Of a stretch of DNA of 15,647 bases, positions 1-8,498 are shown piece by piece. Below the pieces are notes generated by a model. The model did no database searches and was not told the origin of the DNA. It worked only from the letters and a program-made list of their open reading frames with translations. How positions within the stretch are numbered: position 1 is the first letter of the stretch; each line of letters begins with the position of its first letter. The DNA is from Solirubrobacteraceae bacterium (lineage in GTDB: Bacteria > Actinomycetota > Thermoleophilia > Solirubrobacterales > Solirubrobacteraceae): the NCBI GenBank assembly GCA_016462625.1, contig JAEMSV010000085.1:1-15647 (forward strand), read 5' to 3'. A program made the position numbers and the translations under genes.

Positions 1-2
1 AC

Positions 3-2813
3 GTCGTCCAGACCAACTGGAAGACCGGCGAGACCGTCTTCGAGCAGCGCGGCGTCGAGTTCCCCGACTTCTGGTCGGTCAACGCCTCGACGATCGTCAC
101 CACGAAGTACTTCCGCGGCGCCGTCGGCACCGACACCCGTGAGTGGAGCCTCAAGCAGCTCATCGACCGGGTGGTGAAGCAGTACCGCAGGGGTGGCGAG
201 GACAACGGCTACTTCAAGACCGAGGCCGACGCCGAGCTCTTCGAGCACGAGCTGACCTGGCTGCTGGTCCACCAGTACTTCTCGTTCAACTCCCCGGTCT
301 GGTTCAACGTCGGCACGCCCTCTCCCCAGCAGGTCTCGGCGTGCTTCATCCTCTCCGTCGACGACTCGATGGACTCGATCCTCAACTGGTACAAGGAGGA
401 GGGGTTCATCTTCAAGGGCGGCTCGGGTGCCGGCCTCAACCTCTCCCGGATCCGGTCGTCCAAGGAGCTGCTGAGCTCCGGCGGTACGGCGTCCGGCCCG
501 GTCTCCTTCATGCGCGGCGCCGACGCGTCCGCGGGCACCATCAAGTCCGGTGGCGCCACCCGCCGCGCGGCCAAGATGGTCGTCCTCGACGTCGACCACC
601 CGGACATCGAGGAGTTCGTGATGACCAAGGCGCGCGAGGAGGACAAGATCCGCGCGCTCCGCGACGCCGGCTTCGACATGGACCTCGGCGGCCACGACAT
701 CACCTCGGTGCAGTACCAGAACGCCAACAACTCGGTCCGGGTCAGCGACGAGTTCATGCGGGCGGTCGAGGAGGGCACCGAGTTCGGACTCCGGGCCCGC
801 AAGACCGGCGAGGTCATCGAGACCGTCGACGCCCGCGAGCTGTTCCGCAAGATCGCCACCGCCGCGTGGGAGTGCGCCGACCCGGGTCTGCAGTACGACG
901 ACACCATCAACGACTGGCACACCAACCCCGAGACCGGCCGGATCACCGCGTCCAACCCGTGCTCGGAGTACATGTCGCTCGACAACTCGTCGTGCAACCT
1001 GGCGTCGCTCAACCTGCTGAAGTTCCTCAAGGACGACGACACCTTCGACGCCGTGCGGTTCGCGCAGGCGGTCGAGTTCATCATCACCGCGATGGACATC
1101 TCCATCTGCTTCGCCGACTTCCCGACCGAGGCGATCGGCGACACCACGCGCGACTACCGCCAGCTCGGCATCGGCTACGCCAACCTCGGCGCGCTCCTGA
1201 TGGCGATGGGTCTGGGCTACGACTCCGACGGCGGCCGGGCGATGGCCGCGGCGATCACCTCGCTGATGACCGGCACGTCCTACCGCCGGTCGGCCGAGAT
1301 CGCCGGTGTCGTCGGCCCGTACGCCGGCTACGCCCGCAACGCCGAGGCGCACAAGCGGGTCATGCGCAAGCACCAGGCCGCCAACGACACGGTCCGCACG
1401 CTCGGGATCGCGGACCGTCAGGTCCACCAGCTCGCCACGGTCGCCTGGGCCGACGTCCAGGAGATCGGCGCCAAGAACGGCTTCCGCAACGCGCAGGCGT
1501 CGGTACTCGCGCCCACCGGGACCATCGGCTTCATGATGGACTGCGACACCACCGGCATCGAGCCGGACTTCTCGCTGGTCAAGTTCAAGAAGCTGGTCGG
1601 CGGCGGCTCGATGCAGATCGTCAACCAGACGATCCCGCGGGCGCTGCGCAAGATGGGCTACCAGCCCGAGCAGGTCGAGGCGATCGTCGCCTACATCGGC
1701 GAGCACGGCCACGTCATCGACGCGCCCGGTCTCAAGCTCGAGCACTACGAGGTCTTCGACACCGCGATGGGCGCCCGGGCGCTGGCCCCCATGGGCCACG
1801 TGCGGATGATGGCGGCCACCCAGCCGTTCCTGTCCGGTGCCATCTCCAAGACGGTCAACCTGCCGGAGACCGCCACGGTCGAGGAGATCGAGGAGGTCTA
1901 CCTCCAGTCCTGGAAGCTCGGTCTCAAGGCGACCGCGATCTACCGCGACAACTGCAAGGTGGGTCAGCCGCTGTCCGACGGCAAGTCCGACTCGTCGAAG
2001 AAGGACCAGGGCCGCGCCGCCGCGCACATGGCGGGCGAGGCAGCCGAGGCCGAGACCAAGGTCGTGGAGAAGATCGTCCACGCGCCGCTGCGCAAGCGCC
2101 TGCCCAAGAGCCGGGTCTCGCGCACCACGTCGTTCACGGTCGGCGGTGCCGAGGGCTACATGACCTCCGGTGCCCACGACGACGGTGAGCTCGGCGAGAT
2201 CTTCCTCAAGCTCGGCAAGCAGGGCTCCACGCTCGCCGGTGTCATGGACGCGTTCTCGATCGCGGTCTCGATCGGCCTGCAGTACGGCGTCCCGCTGGAG
2301 ACCTACGTCTCGAAGTTCACCAACCTGCGCTTCGAGCCTGCCGGTCTCACCGACGACCCGGACGTCCGGATGAGCCAGTCGATCATGGACTACATCTTCC
2401 GCCGGCTCGCCCTCGACTACCTGCCGTTCGAGCAGCGTGAGGGCATGGGCATCTTCAGTGCCGACGAGCGTCAGCGCTACCTCGAGACCGGCTCCTACGA
2501 GCCGCTCACCGAGGAGATCGGCTCCCCGTCCGAGCTGATCGACGTCGACTCGGCGGTTGAGGAGCGAGGAGCCCCGGTGACGAGCATCGAAGCCACCGAC
2601 TCTGTCGTCGAGACCAAGGACACCCACGGCTCCGAGCAGCGCGAGGTCCCGCCGCACGTCACCAAGGAAGCACACACCACGGCCGAGCTCATGGAGAAGA
2701 TCAGCGGCACCGCGATCGACTCCCCGCTCTGCATGACCTGCGGCACCAAGATGCGTCCTGCTGGTTCTTGCTACGTCTGCGAGGGCTGCGGCAGCACCAG
2801 CGGTTGTAGCTAG
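3..2813 (+). CDS. nrdJ: Class II (adenosylcobalamin-dependent) ribonucleoside-diphosphate reductase, 5' truncated by window edge
   Basis: Reduces ribonucleotides to deoxyribonucleotides using a B12-generated thiyl radical. The reading frame is open from base 3 and begins mid-protein (VEFPDFWSVNAS at about 57-92), so the true start lies upstream of the window. The substrate-site motif FNSPVWFN is at about 285-308. The active-site block NPCSE has the radical Cys codon at 960-962 and the Glu codon at 966-968. A second Cys sits exactly 11 residues later (993-995) and a partner Cys in the ACFIL motif is at 342-344; in Thermotoga NrdJ the equivalent residues are the thiyl Cys, the catalytic Glu and the redox Cys pair. 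The C-terminus (about 2730-2810) has six cysteines in CxxC / CxxCxxC spacing, the usual zinc-ribbon or redox tail. About 2560-2680 is a low-complexity acidic linker. Family assignment is very secure. No cobalamin riboswitch can be seen because the upstream region is outside the window. Confidence 0.97.
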   Translation, partial: VVQTNWKTGETVFEQRGVEFPDFWSVNASTIVTTKYFRGAVGTDTREWSLKQLIDRVVKQYRRGGEDNGYFKTEADAELFEHELTWLLVHQYFSFNSPVWFNVGTPSPQQVSACFILSVDDSMDSILNWYKEEGFIFKGGSGAGLNLSRIRSSKELLSSGGTASGPVSFMRGADASAGTIKSGGATRRAAKMVVLDVDHPDIEEFVMTKAREEDKIRALRDAGFDMDLGGHDITSVQYQNANNSVRVSDEFMRAVEEGTEFGLRARKTGEVIETVDARELFRKIATAAWECADPGLQYDDTINDWHTNPETGRITASNPCSEYMSLDNSSCNLASLNLLKFLKDDDTFDAVRFAQAVEFIITAMDISICFADFPTEAIGDTTRDYRQLGIGYANLGALLMAMGLGYDSDGGRAMAAAITSLMTGTSYRRSAEIAGVVGPYAGYARNAEAHKRVMRKHQAANDTVRTLGIADRQVHQLATVAWADVQEIGAKNGFRNAQASVLAPTGTIGFMMDCDTTGIEPDFSLVKFKKLVGGGSMQIVNQTIPRALRKMGYQPEQVEAIVAYIGEHGHVIDAPGLKLEHYEVFDTAMGARALAPMGHVRMMAATQPFLSGAISKTVNLPETATVEEIEEVYLQSWKLGLKATAIYRDNCKVGQPLSDGKSDSSKKDQGRAAAHMAGEAAEAETKVVEKIVHAPLRKRLPKSRVSRTTSFTVGGAEGYMTSGAHDDGELGEIFLKLGKQGSTLAGVMDAFSIAVSIGLQYGVPLETYVSKFTNLRFEPAGLTDDPDVRMSQSIMDYIFRRLALDYLPFEQREGMGIFSADERQRYLETGSYEPLTEEIGSPSELIDVDSAVEERGAPVTSIEATDSVVETKDTHGSEQREVPPHVTKEAHTTAELMEKISGTAIDSPLCMTCGTKMRPAGSCYVCEGCGSTSGCS

Positions 2814-2825
2814 TCCCAGTCCGTG

Positions 2826-2862
2826 CCGAAGGGCCCCGACGTCGAACGTCGGGGCCCTTCGG
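2826..2862. terminator. Perfect 17-bp hairpin between convergent nrdJ and helicase genes
   Basis: The arms CCGAAGGGCCCCGACGT (2826-2842) and ACGTCGGGGCCCTTCGG (2846-2862) are exact reverse complements around a 3-base CGA centre. It begins 13 bases after the nrdJ stop and ends 22 bases before the stop of the minus-strand helicase gene. It is followed on the plus strand by only three T residues, so it is an intrinsic terminator of the GC-rich actinobacterial kind with a poor U-tract. Because it is symmetric and lies between two convergent genes, it may serve both. Confidence 0.85.
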
Positions 2863-2884
2863 TTTCGATGGTCTGCATCAGCAA

Positions 2885-5800
2885 CTAGCCGGCAGCCACT
2901 GTTGCCAATGTGAAGAAGTCGACCGGCATTGCCTGCGAGAGTTCCCAGGTGATGGCGATGGGGCGTTCGCCTTCGTGCGCCACGGGCCGTCCCTCGCCCA
3001 GGAACAGGTAGGCGGATGTGCCGAACTCATCCTTCTGTTCCTCGCGGGCGAACAGGAGCACGGTGCTGGTGCCGTTGACGTAGCGCTGGCCGGTTTCTGA
3101 GGCCAGCGAGGTAGTCGACTGGCTTTCCCAGTGAAAGAGGGTGGGACTGATGGGGTAGTCCCGATACATAGTCGTGGGCGAGTACGACGACTCTGCCTTC
3201 TTGAGCGTGATGAGCAGGACGTCGACGTTCTTGTTGCGGGAGTACCACACCCCTTCCCGCATGCTGTTCGGGTTCCTGGGGAAGTCGAGGGCAGCGAGAA
3301 TCTCCTCACGCTGATAGCGCGCGTGCACCTTGAGAGGTACGTCGGCTAGTGATCCACCGAGGTCAATTGCCATGTGCCGGGCAGCATCGAATGAGAGATC
3401 GACGACGCTACGAAGCTCGTCGCGGGTGGCTGCCTCGCGACGAAGTGTCTCCAGACCCTGCTCGATTGCGTCATAGCCTCCTCCGTCCGGCCAGAGAGAG
3501 AAGAGCATCATGCGCGCCAAGCGCTGTTCTGCGGGTGAAAGGTCTGCGTATGAGGGACTTCGGTCATCGAGCAGGCGGTCGTACGCCGCCGCCCGTTGAC
3601 GGTCGTCGACATGGGCGAATGCACGCACCCGTTTGAGCAGCTTGTCCTCCATTTCGGACCCGGCTCGGGTCGGAAGTCCAGCGTCCCTACGCAGTCGCGT
3701 CCACGAATGGCTGCCGCGTCTCAGGATGTCCGACAAATCAATCCCCGACTCATCCAGGAAGCCGGCCAAGTCGTGGTCGCCGTAGGAGCGCAGTTCCGCG
3801 ACGATCTGGGACCAGCGGCTCGCGACCTGCGACTTGAGGTTATCGAGGACGAGCGACTGTGCCTGCTTGCTCAGCACGATTTGGCAGCCTGACGGAAGGA
3901 AGGGAAAGCCCTTCTCGATGTCGCGCTCGAGTCCGCGCCTGGTGCTGCCGGTCAGTGCGCGCAGCTTCTGGTCCCAGCGGAACTGTTTGTTCTGATACCC
4001 GACGAAGTCGAGGACGGTGAGAACCGCCTTGTCGCGAGTCCGCCGCAGTCCGCGGCCCAATTGCTGGATGAACACAGTCGCGCTCTCGGTCGGACGCAAG
4101 AAGAGCACGGTGTCGACATCAGGCAGATCGAGACCCTCGTTGAACACGTCGACGGCGAAGACCGCATTGATCCTGCGGCGACGCAGATCCTCTAGGACGC
4201 GGTCGCGCTCAAGCTGCGGCGTCTGACCACTGACGGCTGCAGCAGGGATCCCTGCCTCGGTAAAGACTCGCGCCATGAAGTGGGCGTGGTCGACGCTGAC
4301 ACAGAAGCCGAGAGCTCGCATCGCGCTTGGGTCGAGCACCTTGTCCTGCAGCTCACTGATCACCATGGCTGCGCGCGCGTTGTTGCCTGTGTAGAGCTTG
4401 GAGAGTTCACCCTCGTCGTATCGACCCCGTGACCAACTCACGCCGCGAAGGTCCGTGTCATCGGCGACAGCGAAATAGTGGAAGGGACAGAGCAGATCGG
4501 CGCCTAGGGCATCCCACAGTCGAAGCTCCGCAGCCGTCCTCCCTCCGAAGAAGGAACGAACGTCGGCGCCGTCGGCTCGCTCCGGAGTTGCGGTGAGACC
4601 AAGCAACTCGACTGGTGTGAAGTGGCTGATGATGCGTCGATAGGACGCGGCCTCGGCATGGTGGAACTCGTCGATCACCACCACGTCGAACGCGTCAGCG
4701 GGGATCGAGTCGATGCCGTATGAATGGAGCGACTGAACGCTCGCGAAGACGTGCTGCCAGCGCTCGGGGCGGGTGCCGCCGACATAGAGCTCGCCGAAGG
4801 ACGCGTCGCTGAGCACTTCGCGATAGGTCCGCCGTGATTGTTCGAGGATTTCGCGCCGATGGGCGACAAACAGCAGCGTCGGACGATCGACATCGCTGGC
4901 GCACAGGCTGCGGTAGTCCAGCGCCGCGATCACGGTCTTGCCGGTCCCCGTTGCCGCGACGACCAGATTGCGGTGGCGATCGTGGACGGCCCGTTCAGCC
5001 GCAACAGCGTCCAGGATCTCCTGCTGATACGGGAAGGGCCGGACTTCAAGGCCGGCGAGGGTGATGGTGACCCGATCATGCGACGTCCGCCCGGAGGCCT
5101 CGGACAGTGCATCGTCGAGGCGGTCGCGATCGCGGTCCGGGTCGTAGCTCTCGAACGACGAGTCATGCCAGTAGGTGTCGAACGTGGCCCGGAACTTGGT
5201 GAGCAGTGTGGGCGTGCCTACTGCGGACAAGCGAACGTTCCATTCGACGCCGTCGAGTAGCGCCGCTCGGGACAAATTCGAGGATCCGACGTAGCCGGTG
5301 TCGAAGCCTGTCTTGCGTCGAAACATCCACGCCTTGGCATGCAGCCAGGTGCGCTGGGCGTCGTACTGCACCTTCACTTCCGCGCCGAACTGTCGAACGA
5401 GCCGATCGAGGGCGGCACGCTCGGTCGCGCCCATGTAGGTGGTGGTGATCACCCGTATAGGTATGCCCCGAGAACGGGCGAGTTCGAGCTCAGGCTCAAG
5501 CAAGCGCAGGCCGTGCCACTTCACGAAGGCACAGAGCAGGTCGACCTCGTCGGCGCTGTCGAGCTCTGCCCGAAGTTCGGCTCCCAGGCTCGGCTCACCA
5601 CTGGCGTTGGTGAGGAGCGAGGCTTCGGCCAATGGAGTAACCGGTCGAGACGAGATGGGAAGAACGCCGGGGGCCGGGGCTGCGGTAATGCTCATGAGCT
5701 GTGCCGCCGGGGCCACCACGGCTTGGTCAATCTCGGCAAGCAACTCCACGAGGCGGTTCACGAGCCGGATGCGCTGATCCGGGTCGCGGGTCACCCGCAG

Positions 5801-5953
5801 CTTGTGCTGGAGTAGATCGGCGACGTGGCGCGCCAGGACGTGCGGGGCGTTGGCGTCATCGAGGGCGGCGGTCTCAAGTTCAACACCCTCAGTCGCGGCC
5901 AGCGCAGCTCGAAGTCGCTGGGTTAGCAGCGACTCATAGAGGCCCTTTTGCAT
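2885..5953 (-). CDS. PLD-like nuclease / SF2 DEAD-DEAH helicase / DUF3427 fusion protein
   Basis: A 1022-residue protein in three parts. Residues about 125-290 form a phospholipase-D-like nuclease domain with H205-x-K207 and GSSNLS about 16 residues on; only one such motif is present, so an active site would need a dimer. Residues about 305-650 form an SF2 helicase core: Walker A ATGTGKT with K339, Walker B DEFH at 428-431, LTATP shortly after, and motif VI QQLGRGLRR at 630-638. The rest, about 660-1020, fits the DUF3427 region that follows this type of helicase. Likely an ATP-driven nucleic-acid translocase with attached nuclease; the substrate is unknown. The start is supported by GGAGG at 5966-5962, eight bases before ATG. 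Base composition is lower in GC than its neighbours (about 62% at 3481-3540), suggesting horizontal transfer. It is divergent from a NERD gene at 6144. Defence or repair role is inference. Confidence 0.9.
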   Translation of the reverse strand: MQKGLYESLLTQRLRAALAATEGVELETAALDDANAPHVLARHVADLLQHKLRVTRDPDQRIRLVNRLVELLAEIDQAVVAPAAQLMSITAAPAPGVLPISSRPVTPLAEASLLTNASGEPSLGAELRAELDSADEVDLLCAFVKWHGLRLLEPELELARSRGIPIRVITTTYMGATERAALDRLVRQFGAEVKVQYDAQRTWLHAKAWMFRRKTGFDTGYVGSSNLSRAALLDGVEWNVRLSAVGTPTLLTKFRATFDTYWHDSSFESYDPDRDRDRLDDALSEASGRTSHDRVTITLAGLEVRPFPYQQEILDAVAAERAVHDRHRNLVVAATGTGKTVIAALDYRSLCASDVDRPTLLFVAHRREILEQSRRTYREVLSDASFGELYVGGTRPERWQHVFASVQSLHSYGIDSIPADAFDVVVIDEFHHAEAASYRRIISHFTPVELLGLTATPERADGADVRSFFGGRTAAELRLWDALGADLLCPFHYFAVADDTDLRGVSWSRGRYDEGELSKLYTGNNARAAMVISELQDKVLDPSAMRALGFCVSVDHAHFMARVFTEAGIPAAAVSGQTPQLERDRVLEDLRRRRINAVFAVDVFNEGLDLPDVDTVLFLRPTESATVFIQQLGRGLRRTRDKAVLTVLDFVGYQNKQFRWDQKLRALTGSTRRGLERDIEKGFPFLPSGCQIVLSKQAQSLVLDNLKSQVASRWSQIVAELRSYGDHDLAGFLDESGIDLSDILRRGSHSWTRLRRDAGLPTRAGSEMEDKLLKRVRAFAHVDDRQRAAAYDRLLDDRSPSYADLSPAEQRLARMMLFSLWPDGGGYDAIEQGLETLRREAATRDELRSVVDLSFDAARHMAIDLGGSLADVPLKVHARYQREEILAALDFPRNPNSMREGVWYSRNKNVDVLLITLKKAESSYSPTTMYRDYPISPTLFHWESQSTTSLASETGQRYVNGTSTVLLFAREEQKDEFGTSAYLFLGEGRPVAHEGERPIAITWELSQAMPVDFFTLATVAAG

Positions 5954-6143
5954 CTATGTGGCCTCCCCGCGGGCTCGGACCGTATTCGCACCGTATGGCA
6001 TGCCTCGCCTGCTGCGCTGTACATCTCCTGCACGCGGAATCCCTAGGCCCGTCTGGGCTAGCCCAAATGGCTGGTTCTCACGTGATCCGTCTGCGTGTCC
6101 CCGGACATATGCCTAGGGTCGCTCAGATCCCAGGGGAGGCACG
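5954..6143. promoter_or_regulatory. Divergent intergenic region between helicase and NERD genes
   Basis: This 190-base spacer must hold the promoters of both divergent genes. Seen in it: Shine-Dalgarno sites at both ends (minus-strand GGAGG at 5962-5966; plus-strand GGGGAGG at 6133-6139); a perfect 10-base palindrome GGGCTAGCCC at 6055-6064; CCTAGG at 6042-6047 and again at 6112-6117; and ACCGTAT repeated 11 bases apart (5979 and 5990), reading TACGGT on the minus strand. TAGGGT at 6114-6119 matches a TANNNT -10 for the NERD gene, but I see no good -35. No SOS box is present. Confidence 0.45.
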
Positions 6144-6902
6144 ATGGCAGGGGAGTCTGCATACGAGTCGGCGCGTCGTCAGCGCGAAAAGGCAGAGCGC
6201 CTGCTGCGTTCCGCAGACCTTCATGAGAAGGGTGCCGAGGGGGAACGTGCTACTGCGGCGGTGCTGGCGACACTGCCAGGTGAGCACTGGACGGTGCTTC
6301 ATGACGTCCGATGGCCGGGGCGTCGCTTCGCTAACGTCGACCACGTCGTCATTGGTCCGCCAGGAGTGTTCGTTGTCGACTCGAAGAACTGGTCGGGTCG
6401 AATCGAGGTCCGGGATCAGGTTCTTCGGCAGAACGGATACAAGCGCGAGCCAGCCGTCGCTGGCGCCGCCGAGGCAGCGCTCGCGGTGGCCCGCCTCGTG
6501 CCTCTGTTGCGAGTCGATCTCGTGGTTCCGGTTCTGTGCTTCGTCAGGGACGAGCCGGTGACCGGGTGGGCGCGCGACGTTGTGGTGTGCTCCACGTCGA
6601 ACCTCTTGTCGCTGCTCCAGTCCCGGCCCTCGCAATTGGAACCGTGGCAGGTTCGCGATATCGCGCTGCAGCTTGATGGTCAGCTCAACGCCGCATCGCT
6701 GCCCGCCGCCGAGCCGAAGCCGCATGCAAGGTCCAGCCGCTATCAAAGGAACCCTAGCCCCGTCCCGCGAACGCGTCCGAGAGCGCCCGTAAAGCGGAAG
6801 TCGCGTAAGTCACCGGCAGCCGAACTGCTCAGGCTTCTTGCTCTGCTGGCGGCCTTGTACTTCGCATACATGCTCCTGATCCCCTCCATGCTGACGCGTT
6901 AG
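6144..6902 (+). CDS. NERD-domain nuclease-like protein with C-terminal membrane anchor
   Basis: A 252-residue protein. Residues about 28-165 match the NERD (nuclease-related) domain, which resembles the PD-(D/E)xK fold: EGER at 32-35, NVDHVV with D66, and VVDSKNWSG with D79 and K81 as the putative catalytic trio. A proline- and arginine/lysine-rich linker (about 190-223) leads to one hydrophobic helix at about 229-248. By the positive-inside rule the nuclease domain should face the cytoplasm. The start is set by GGGGAGG at 6133-6139, four bases before ATG. GC is lower than in the rest of the window (about 63% at 6181-6240), like the divergent helicase gene, so both probably arrived together. 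A second NERD protein of the same length and layout is encoded at 13436. Nuclease activity is not shown by the sequence alone. Confidence 0.88.
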   Translation: MAGESAYESARRQREKAERLLRSADLHEKGAEGERATAAVLATLPGEHWTVLHDVRWPGRRFANVDHVVIGPPGVFVVDSKNWSGRIEVRDQVLRQNGYKREPAVAGAAEAALAVARLVPLLRVDLVVPVLCFVRDEPVTGWARDVVVCSTSNLLSLLQSRPSQLEPWQVRDIALQLDGQLNAASLPAAEPKPHARSSRYQRNPSPVPRTRPRAPVKRKSRKSPAAELLRLLALLAALYFAYMLLIPSMLTR

Positions 6903-7144
6903 CCGACGGCGCGGCTCCGACGTATGTGAGCCAGCTGCCAGGGACGGGCGTATTCCGGTTGCTTGGGCAGGATGCGGGTATGGCGAACCTGACCGAGCAC
7001 ACCTGCTCAATGCCGCGCGAGACGTCGTTCGAGCGCGGTGAACTGGACCCGGCATTCATCGCCACCGAACCTCGACGACATCGCCGCTCTGGCCGTCGGC
7101 GCGGGGGCCTGCAGATCTACTTTCCACAGATCGTGAGCAGCCTC

Positions 7145-7181
7145 TTGCCGGCTGTCGGTGGGCCGTCCTAGAGTCGAACAC
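7145..7181 (+). promoter_or_regulatory. Candidate leaderless promoter of the HNH gene
   Basis: TTGCCG at 7145-7150 (four of six matches to TTGACA) is followed after 18 bases by TAGAGT at 7169-7174, which fits the actinobacterial TANNNT -10. Seven bases separate the -10 from the ATG at 7182, so transcription would begin at or next to the start codon, giving a leaderless mRNA. This agrees with the absence of a Shine-Dalgarno sequence. The rest of the 6903-7144 gap shows no supported gene. Confidence 0.6.
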
Positions 7182-7189
7182 ATGTTCGA
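7174..7189. promoter_or_regulatory. LexA/SOS box overlapping the HNH start codon
   Basis: TCGAACACATGTTCGA matches TCGAAC-N4-GTTCGA, the SOS box known from mycobacteria and other actinobacteria, with both half-sites perfect. It begins at the last base of the candidate -10, covers the predicted transcription start and contains the ATG at 7182-7184. LexA bound here should block initiation. Several 13E12-family genes of Mycobacterium tuberculosis are known LexA targets, so the context supports the call. Confidence 0.85.
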
Positions 7190-8498
7190 TCGGCCATCCA
7201 CCTCGACCGCGGTAGAGCGGGTCCGGTCCCTGACCGCCGACCTGCTGACCGCGCACGAGGGGCTGGAGAACGACGAACAGCGGATCGACTTCGTCCGAGC
7301 GCTGGAGGAACTCAAGTGCGCGGCCTCAGGGTCCCAGGCGGCGGCGACCGCGGACTTCTCGAAGTCGCAGCTCGACAAGCAGGTCGCGGCCGGGGTCCGC
7401 AAGGAGCGGCTCGGTGTCGGCATCGCGTCGCAGGTCGCGCTGGCCAGAAGGGTGTCGCCGGCGCAGGGGCAGCGGCTGACCGGCTTCGCCACGGTCGTAC
7501 GCCGCGAGATGCCGTTCACCGACGAGGCGCTGCGCCGCGGCAGGATCACCGAGCGCGCGGCCCTTGCGCTGGTCCAGGAGACCGCTTGTCTCGAGCTCCC
7601 CGACCGCGCCGAGGTCGACCGCCGGATCGCCGGCGACCTCGACGCCGTGGAGCAGCTGAGCGAGCGTCAGGTCATCCGCGAGGCGCGGGCAGCGGTGGCC
7701 GAGCTCGACCCGGCCGCGGTGGCCGAGCGCCGCCGTCGCGCGGAAGCGGATCGCCACGTGACGACCAGGCCCGCTCCCGACACGATGATGTGGCTCGGCT
7801 CGCTGCTGCCCGTCAAGGACGGCGTGGCGGTGTGGGCGGTGCTGTCCCGCGAAGCCGACCGCGCCCGCGCCGCCGGCGACCAGCGCTCGCGCGGGCAGAT
7901 CATGGCCGACACCCTGCGCGACCGGGTGCTCGACGGCGGAGCCGAGGCGGACGCACCCGCGCTGATGATCAACGTCATCGTGCCCGACTCGGTGCTGCTC
8001 GGCGACGAGGACGGCACGGGCTGGGTGCAGGACTACGGCCCGGTGCCCGGCGACCTGCTGCGTGAGTGGATCGCCCAGAACGCCGAGGACGGCGTCGACC
8101 AGTGGGTCCGCCGGCTCTACGCGAGCCCGACGACCGGCGAAGTCGTGGCCATGGACTCGAAGGCGCGTCGCTTCGAGGGCAAGCTCGCCGAGTTCCTCCG
8201 CCTGCGTGACCAGGAGTGCCGCACCGACAACTGCCACGGCCTGATCCGGCACCTGGACCACGTGCAGCGCCAAGCCGACGGCGGCCCCACCTCGGCCACC
8301 AACGGCCAGGGAACGTGCGAGACCTGCAACTACGCCAAGGAGGCCCCCGGCTGGTCCGCCAGGTTCATCCGAGGGCCCGACGGCGAGCACGTGGTGGAGA
8401 CCGTGACGCCCACCGGCCATCGCTACACCAGTCGGCCGCCCCGCTGGAAGGTCCAGGAGCGGGGACTGCGAGTGGAGATCTTCCGCCCAGCGGCCTGA
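7182..8498 (+). CDS. DUF222/HNH endonuclease domain protein (13E12 repeat family), SOS-controlled
   Basis: A 438-residue protein with an N-terminal alpha-helical, charged DUF222-type region and a C-terminal HNH nuclease domain. The HNH core shows C346 and C351, H357-L-D359-H360, N374, and C379-x2-C382-N, i.e. a zinc-bound beta-beta-alpha metal fold with the catalytic D-H pair intact. The family is abundant in actinobacteria, and in M. tuberculosis its REP13E12 copies are attachment sites for the phage-like element phiRv1. An upstream GTG at 7158 is in frame, but I chose the ATG at 7182: it lies seven bases after a TANNNT -10 and inside a perfect SOS box, and neither start has a Shine-Dalgarno site. 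Likely induced by DNA damage. The exact DNA target is unknown. GC is high, unlike the block to its left. Confidence 0.88.
   Translation: MFDRPSTSTAVERVRSLTADLLTAHEGLENDEQRIDFVRALEELKCAASGSQAAATADFSKSQLDKQVAAGVRKERLGVGIASQVALARRVSPAQGQRLTGFATVVRREMPFTDEALRRGRITERAALALVQETACLELPDRAEVDRRIAGDLDAVEQLSERQVIREARAAVAELDPAAVAERRRRAEADRHVTTRPAPDTMMWLGSLLPVKDGVAVWAVLSREADRARAAGDQRSRGQIMADTLRDRVLDGGAEADAPALMINVIVPDSVLLGDEDGTGWVQDYGPVPGDLLREWIAQNAEDGVDQWVRRLYASPTTGEVVAMDSKARRFEGKLAEFLRLRDQECRTDNCHGLIRHLDHVQRQADGGPTSATNGQGTCETCNYAKEAPGWSARFIRGPDGEHVVETVTPTGHRYTSRPPRWKVQERGLRVEIFRPAA

Noticed and set aside
143..2188. 681-codon plus-strand open frame overlapping nrdJ
   Set aside because: It is a +1 shadow of nrdJ: arginine/glycine/proline-rich low-complexity translation with no family likeness, a usual artefact in high-GC DNA.
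2885..6902. Calling the helicase/NERD pair a known defence system such as DISARM or Mokosh
   Set aside because: No methyltransferase or other DISARM partner is present, and the helicase is SF2 with DUF3427, unlike the helicase I associate with Mokosh.
6980..7171. Short open frame in the gap between the NERD and HNH genes
   Set aside because: No Shine-Dalgarno site, arginine-rich composition and overlap with the HNH promoter; no recognisable domain.
7158..7181. Upstream GTG start for the HNH gene
   Set aside because: It lies between the candidate -35 and -10 elements and has no Shine-Dalgarno site; the ATG at 7182 fits leaderless start better.
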